Assembly: GCF_043641665.1 (NCBI RefSeq)
Contig: NC_092183.1
Location: forward strand, 11,676,001 to 11,740,000
Direction of reading: 5' to 3'
Length of the DNA stretch: 64,000 nt
Origin: Enoplosus armatus
Taxonomy: Eukaryota > Chordata > Actinopteri > Centrarchiformes > Enoplosidae
The notes below the pieces were generated by a model. It ran no database searches and had not been told where the DNA came from. It worked only from the letters and a program-made list of their open reading frames with translations. Shown here in pieces: positions 57,740 through 64,000 of the stretch. Each line of letters starts with the position of its first letter. Positions within the stretch are counted from its first letter, which is position 1. The position numbers and the translations under genes are program-made.

Positions 57740-59239
57740 AATAAAAAACATGACACAGACTGTGTTTTCATGTGGGGTCAGGTGGTAATAATGGGCTTCT
57801 AATTAATGCTAGTGTTGCATTAATAGATTCATTACAGACATCATTCTCAATAAGTGCATGGTGGATGGATGGTGAAGAAGTGATGTGTGTTGTGAGCCTG
57901 CAGGATCAGGATATAATTCATAATTTATCATAATCAGAAATTCCTTCCGGTTTGAGCTGTGCAAATTCAGCAGTGATTAAAATTATAGGAGAAAGACATG
58001 TAGAACAAACTACCTGCTTTGGGTCTTTCACTGTGGGATCACAGAGCAATGTTCTGCAGTATTTCAGAAATCTTGAGGATTCTTTTACAATCGACTGATG
58101 ACTAATAATTGATGGTGTGTGTAAACCAGCAGGGAGGAGAAACTGACTACTCCCTGTCGGAGCCACACACAGGACTTGTCGACACATATCGTACACTTTC
58201 TAGAACAACAAGTAGTTAAAGTGAATGAGACAAGAGAAGCCTTTAAATGAATATTTACTGTACTTATATGAACATGTGTACGTGTTATCGTGTTAGTAAA
58301 TCCATCAAGGAAAGTCTTCAGTTGGCTTTAGGAGATTAATATTTCACTACGGCAATTCATTGGGATACTGGGCCACTGACTCCGTTTTCACTGGGCCTTG
58401 TGTTACCTTACATAAAAAATTATTCCACACTGTGTGGTATACAGATAAAAAAAAATTGGTATTGAATCATCAAGATGGATTCTTGTGGAACATATTCCTG
58501 AAGAACAAATGAAAAAGTGCAGCTATCCATCACAAAGTTTTGTTCAGTGAGAAAGAATCAATTTCAGAGCTTAGTCCATAAGGCCAATTTCCCAGGCAAT
58601 CAAGCAATAGGTTTTGTTTAACAATGTCAAAAGTTGCTTTGTCAAAAAGGCTTAACAGAATGGAACGCCCAAGATGCCAAATTGTAAAATAATTCAGCTT
58701 GTGCAGAAAGACGTTTCAAGTAATGAAAGATATTCATCATTAAAATGACCTTTTAGGCAATAATCTGCCCCGCTCATTAAGGTAAATCAGGCTGGACAAA
58801 AATATTCCATGGTGTTTTGAATGGTTTGCCGACTGCATTTGATCACAAACGCTAAGGCATGTGAAAGATGAATGATACCATCTTGGTGATCATTCACTGC
58901 TACTGCAGCTGCTGGCTGCTTGTCAGGTAATTTTTTTCAGGTTATCATGTATGCATACAGACACGATCACGAGCAGCCAGGGCCAGAAGCTGCCATACAG
59001 CCAGCCAGAGGAGTTCACTTAAAAGCCAGCACGTCAGCAGAACCTCTCCACACACACACGCACAGCTCCAAGTGGCTGTTGTTTTATTCATCACTGCGGT
59101 AAGGTAGGTGGCCCTCAGGATCCAACACCCACAGTGCAGTGTACATGAGGTAAAGGTGATGGGATGTATGTCTGTGTGTACATGTATTTGTTTGGGTATA
59201 TTTACATAGTGTATGTGTTTGAATCACTCAACACAATCC

Positions 59240-59287
59240 CCACACACGCACGCACGCACGCATACACACACACACACACACACACAC
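59240..59287 (+). repeat. (CA)n with (GCAC)n interruption
   Basis: CA, then four GCAC-type units, then CA to 59287. Confidence 0.93.
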
Positions 59288-59782
59288 TTATCAAAAAATG
59301 TGGGTGAATGGGTGTTTGTAATATCAGTGTGTCAGGTGTTGGTTTGTTTCAAGACGTTTGCATGGCCTTGCAATTTATTGTTCCCTGTGGGTTTCATTTA
59401 AATGGAGAGGTGCTTGATCTTCATTATCTCACGCAATGGAAGCTGTCTTTTATAATTTTTCTCTCCTTGATTGGCCAATGTCTGTCAGTGGGGGGCAGGT
59501 AAGTAGGCCGCTGTTGCAAACACATATAGGTACTCATGAACACCCCAAAAAAAACATATGCTTCACCTTGAGTTTAAGAGAAACTTGCAATAGGTAGCAA
59601 TGTCACCAGAAGGTGTTTTTCAAAGGGGGTTGACAGACAGAAGATTCTGTTAAGACCAACCAACCTTTTATAGCAAACCACTTTAAGCATTTGTAAGCCA
59701 TATGCAGGGACAAGAGGCAGAAAAAGACATTACATTATTTGACACTTAAGGCCTTTGATATTTTCACAAGAATAATAGTAGA

Positions 59783-59800
59783 GCGTAGTAATTACTACGC
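59783..59800. repeat. 18-bp perfect palindrome
   Basis: GCGTAGTAATTACTACGC, with a central TAATTA homeodomain-type core. Confidence 0.9.
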
Positions 59801-60655
59801 AGTACATAAAAAAAATGGTGAAATCAGGATGTTGCAGCTTTTGGTGAGTAGAAAACACCAGTAATTAAATATGCACCATCTGATCATCTGATGTTAGGTT
59901 ATAATATTGTCAGTGAAACTGGAAACATCCACATCATTGTAGAAAATACAATTGACCTTGATGTACTGGCTGCATTCAAAACAGCTTTCATGCCCAATCA
60001 GGAAGCAATCTCATCAAAACAAAAGCCAAATCTCCCAGGGGGAGTAGAGTGAACAGAGTGACACTGTTCTTCATTGTTGTCTATGCACATTCAGTATATC
60101 ATCATACAAGATGATAAATACATGCTGAAATTCCAAGTGAATCATGGAGGTCGTAATCAACTGTTCAGGAATCTTGCAGCATTTAACAGCATCAAAAGCC
60201 AATCTTGAATTGAGTACATTTCAGGTAAAGGGTTACTGCTGATGCATTTCAGCTTCCAATGCAGTGGTGGCCACTGACCAGTGAATAACATTTAGCACCA
60301 GCAACAGCAGATAGCTGCTGAGCACTTTTAAATGGACTGATTAGTTATGTGAATGTGTGTGTAACTGTGTAGTGGAAGGAGATAAGCTGATTGTAGGTGG
60401 TGCAAATGACTTCATGTTCATACATGAACCTCCCCTATGAGCTCCATTTGTGGGCATCAGTGAAAGGTTTTTAAACAAAAATAAATACATGTGACTTTAG
60501 TGTTAGATGTTCTGGCAAATGAATCCCCATTATCCGGTTAGGCAAATTAGCCATGAAGTTGACCATGCAGGGTCAAATTCATGCCAGTAATCTTGGTTGC
60601 AACCACCTAGGAAACTAAAAATTAAATAATGCAGTCTCATCTTGACTCATTACAA

Positions 60656-60680
60656 AACACACACACACACACACACACAC
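60656..60680 (+). repeat. (CA)n microsatellite
   Basis: 25 bp, uninterrupted. Confidence 0.95.
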
Positions 60681-63111
60681 TAGAGAAACCTTGAGCAGAA
60701 CTGTCAAGAATAAATGAAAAACCAGGTAAAAGGGAGGAGGAAAGAAAGAGAAAGGGAGTAGGGTGGGGATTATTGAAAGACAGAGAGGATGGATGCTACT
60801 GAGGAGTAATATAGCCTAATCCTAAAATGCTCCATTTCGTAATTTAGGAGATAATCATATGATACACATTGGTCTTTCTGAAACTCAGCCCCATGAATAA
60901 AAATAGCCACTGAAAGCAGTACAGAGAGAAAATATAAGCACCCTGTTTCTGCAACAATCAACAGACAGAATTATGTTGGAGGCATATTCATTTCGAGATT
61001 AGTGTATTTCCAAAGCAATCTGCTATGCGCCATATGCAAATTAGACCAGGAGGTTTGCATTTGAAATTCCAATCTGATTTACCAATCTGTTTTGAGTCCA
61101 AGTCTTCCATCACATTCAGATTTAGTCTTTTTGGGGGGCTTTGATAAATTCCTTGACATGTTACCCAGAGGAAATTCAAATGTAGTGCAAATGATACCCC
61201 TTGAACTTGTCTTGTAAAGAGATCTGAGCCTGGCAAAGATGGTCGGAAGTTGAACATGCTAATTGGAAGCTGTGGAACCTTTTTACCTTGTGTCCATTAG
61301 ACCCAGAATGCAGCGAATCAGAGGGGGTCATGGGATTCTGTGAGCCAATAACCTGCAGGTCCACTTAAATTATTATTATTTCTTTATGTTTTTGCCATTA
61401 TTAATTGGGTATAGCTGTATAAGCTACATATTCCCTATTGCCAATGGCTGGAGCTGCCCAGCACAACCACAGTAGTATATTGCCAGACACCATAAACTGC
61501 ATTATGATCCAGGTCTCAAGCACCAGCTGCCTGGTCTGATGATGTCTAATTTAACCTTTAGGAAAAAAGATACCCCATATCCTGTCTTTTCAATTCCAGG
61601 GAGTCTTGAAGCGACCAATAATCTTGCTCATGCTACAAGATATTCCTTTCTTTATCAAATGTAATATTAGGAGCCCAGTTTCCTAGAGCAATTTCATCAA
61701 CAAGAACACCTCACTTCATTGTGTGAAAGAACTGCAGTTTTACTCATTTATCTAATTTTGACCCTTTAGAGTGACAATTTTAGAACTGTGGTTGATTTGT
61801 GGCCACACGGAAACAGACCTGACATGGAAATACAGCCATACATAAACAGTTCTAACATTATCATCATCATTATCATCCGATGCAAAACTGTGACCAAAAC
61901 TTGACACTTTAAAGACAAATTCTTACTCTGTTGTACTGGCAACATACATGGCAATGAAAATGCATTGTTTAGCACAGGTTTAAATACACTTAATAGCCGT
62001 TTTCCATAGGAAAATATAATGATAAGAATACCAACCTGAGTTAAGACCAGTATAGACACTGCTAAATCAACAGGGACCTCCGGAAGCATCCAAGTGGGAC
62101 TCTCTTACATGGCTGAGCTGTCTGAACATCTTGTCAGTTTTCAGGTCAAAACAAGTCAGTACGAACCAAAAACAATTCAGCACCTTCAAATCTCTAATTT
62201 AAGACATCATCAGGCTGTGGCATCAATCTAGATCAGTGAATGGAACCTGTAAAAGTGACTAAATTAACACTGAAACAGACAACATCAACTGTCTATGAAC
62301 ACCAGACTGTCACAGCATGGAAGTGTCAAACGCATTGTACATGAGTCAGTGGACGGCCGGAGAAAAATCAAAGGCCATTCACATCCAAGACCATACTTGA
62401 ACAGAGACAACCTCCATATTTGAGCCCTTGTTATCACATGACCGAAGCTCCACAGTTAGGTCACATGGTGACACCTAAGCCAGCTCCATTCACTCATAAA
62501 GGCCATGGGATGCAGTTGAAAGCTATCACTTATCAACTGAACCTTCAGCTAAATCTCTAAATCTTGAACCAAGCTCTCTGGACCAATATTAATTCCATTC
62601 CCTTTACATCTATAAAAGACACAATTCCCCTGTGAACTTAATTTCATTTGTTTCACTAAATGTGATTGAATAGCTAAGAACTTACTTTTTCTTTTACACC
62701 TGCTCTGTCCAATGTCCCTTCTTTCCTCTTTGTTGCAGTTCTCTCTATCTCCTCTTCCTTCTTTCAGTACAGTGAATCTGTCTCCTTATTATTCCAGAAA
62801 GGCAAATTGTATTACAGCTGGCAATCAAAGATTAAAACACACACATGTACACATCAAGTGTACCATTTGAAAGGCTTTCTCTTAACAAGGGCTACCAATA
62901 TAAACCAATGTGACTTTCTTTTTCCCCTGTCCATACCCCACATCCACCTATCCATTATTTTATTCCACTAATGTGACCAGACTTTAGATGATATTTTGTA
63001 GATTGTATTTCATAGACAGCTTTGTCTGGCCTTGGGAATTTATTTTCTTCACAAGACTGAGCAACAGGTGCAACATAAACAACAGGAAATCAATTTCTAT
63101 CCTCACTCGTT

Positions 63112-63113
<2 letters not shown>

Positions 63114-63151
<38 letters not shown>
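63114..63151 (+). repeat. (TC)n microsatellite
   Basis: About 38 bp, uninterrupted. Confidence 0.96.
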
Positions 63152-63153
<2 letters not shown>

Positions 63154-63889
63154 CTCCCTATATGAAATGTAATTCCAATTAGTAACTCATTACGGAGGAT
63201 TAGAAAACCAAGGCATCAGTATCAAATATTTAATTAACAAACTGTAAGGGACACAGTGTGAAAGTCTATCTACTTAAGGTCTCTCCGGACATAGCCACTA
63301 TTGGAGAGAATGAGACGTAAATTTTTGTGTGGTTAAAGTTCAACAGAACAGTAGGCCCCAGTGGTTAGATGAATTCACAAATGTACAGTGGGTACTCTAG
63401 TTCCTTAAAAAAATTCAAAAAAAAGTCTAGGAGATGTTGGCAAAGGAGCTAAGTGAGGCTAACACTATACTGTATGTCTTTCAGTGACATTTATTCAGCC
63501 ATTTGTCTGATGAAACACATGCACTTCCATTTTAACAGCTGTCTCCAGTTGTGCCACATTACATATGTTGTTTCTTGCTGTCTTTGTCCATTTGAAATGC
63601 CATCCTGGAACAGTGCTAACAGCTCAACAGATTTTTTTTGGTAGAAGGTAGCATATCATTGTAGGCTCAAACCTCGTTTTCAGGAATCAATAAGCAGTAT
63701 GTTTCTTATATCTGATATCACATTTTTGTAAATATAGAACAAGTTCTCGATATCAAAACCCACTGTCCCTTGTTTATCCCTCACTCTAAACCTTCCAACG
63801 ACAGATTTGTTTAGTTTTTTACATGCTGAAGGTCTAGCACAACAACTTTGAACTTACTCCATAATGCATAATGGCGAGAAAGCACTGGG

Positions 63890-64000
63890 TGACATGGAGG
63901 GAATTGATAGGGAAGAAGAGATGGAGAGGAAAAAGCAGAGTGGAGATCAAATGAGAGGACGAGAGAAAAAAAGAAGTGAGAGATGAGAACTGGAGAGAGG
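63890..64000 (+). repeat. A/G-rich tract running off the window
   Basis: About 110 bp dominated by A and G. Its right end is not seen. Confidence 0.7.

Larger units (their letters stand above)
52179..58540. other. Intronic DNA rich in CA arrays and C/T tracts
   Basis: No exon recognised. Contains CA/GT arrays at 53031, 53213, 53735, 57531 and 57720 and C/T-rich tracts at 54740-54995, 56240-56770 and 57170-57530. An A/G-rich tract lies at 55855-56020, and a TTTG/TTG-rich run at about 55690-55718. Confidence 0.6.
48234..64000 (-). other. grid2: grid2 upstream intron (probably intron 1), partial
   Basis: Everything to the right of the exon is intron in the direction of grid2 transcription, at least 15.7 kb long, with the 5' splice site beyond the window. 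I found no second exon with receptor similarity. It holds the interspersed repeat at 51801-52178, about ten dinucleotide arrays, the C/T tracts at 54740-54995, 56240-56770 and 57170-57530, the A/G tract at 55855-56020, and repeat-free AT-rich stretches at 49505-49740, 58541-58800 and 60985-61180 that could be conserved noncoding elements. Intron number is inferred from mammalian GRID2. Confidence 0.85.
58541..64000. other. Intronic DNA: candidate conserved stretches and four simple arrays
   Basis: No exon recognised. Repeat-free AT-rich segments at 58541-58800 and 60985-61180 look unlike the surrounding simple-repeat-rich DNA. Other contents are a palindrome at 59783-59800, arrays at 59240, 60656 and 63114, and an A/G-rich start of a tract at 63890-64000. 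Confidence 0.6.

Noticed and set aside
1..64000. CRISPR arrays, bacterial operons, phage or plasmid features
   Set aside because: None seen. Tandem repeats here are microsatellites, and the sequence carries vertebrate splice sites and vertebrate transposons.

Overview
This window is vertebrate nuclear DNA, most probably from a teleost and probably a percomorph fish. The evidence is a Tc1 element of the fish type, a percomorph-style 145-bp-unit interspersed repeat, a non-autonomous hAT element, and about 25 long CA/GT, GA or TC microsatellites in an AT-rich background. There are no bacterial operons, CRISPR arrays, rRNA genes or intact tRNA genes. Species and chromosome cannot be fixed from the sequence alone.

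The only host coding sequence I can support is one 156-bp minus-strand exon at 48078-48233. It encodes the start of the extracellular amino-terminal domain of the delta-2 ionotropic glutamate receptor (grid2, GluD2). Its acceptor (polypyrimidine tract then AG) and its donor (AAG|GTAGGA) are both clear, and both flanking introns are phase 1. The whole window therefore appears to lie inside grid2, transcribed right to left. Positions 48234-64000 are part of the upstream intron (by homology intron 1), and 1-48077 are part of the downstream intron (by homology intron 2). Very large introns at this point are a known property of vertebrate GRID2.

Layout. 1-2365: a dead non-LTR retrotransposon fragment, split by a structurally intact Tc1 transposon (161-1816) with an open 346-codon DD34E transposase frame, TIRs and a TA target duplication. 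5174-5554: a frameshifted Harbinger-type Myb/SANT-like DNA-binding gene remnant with its own TATA box. 8437-9288: two exact copies of a 32-bp sequence 820 bp apart, next to a possible MIR-like SINE piece. 18640-18850: a minus-strand tRNA-derived SINE remnant. 20039-20347: an unassigned open frame. 30159-31007: an 849-bp hAT-type non-autonomous element with a perfect 8-bp target duplication. 48078-48233: the grid2 exon. 51801-52178: a teleost interspersed repeat with two internal units. The rest is intronic DNA with microsatellites, long purine/pyrimidine strand-biased tracts (the largest at 32740-33570 and 56240-56770), short palindromes, and some simple-repeat-free AT-rich stretches with homeodomain or octamer sites that could be conserved enhancers.

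No new multi-gene system is visible. The strongest leads are the intact Tc1 copy with a triplicated outer binding-site core in its right TIR, the hAT copy with its clean duplication and internal palindromes, the Harbinger Myb-like remnant, and the candidate regulatory stretches flanking the grid2 exon.
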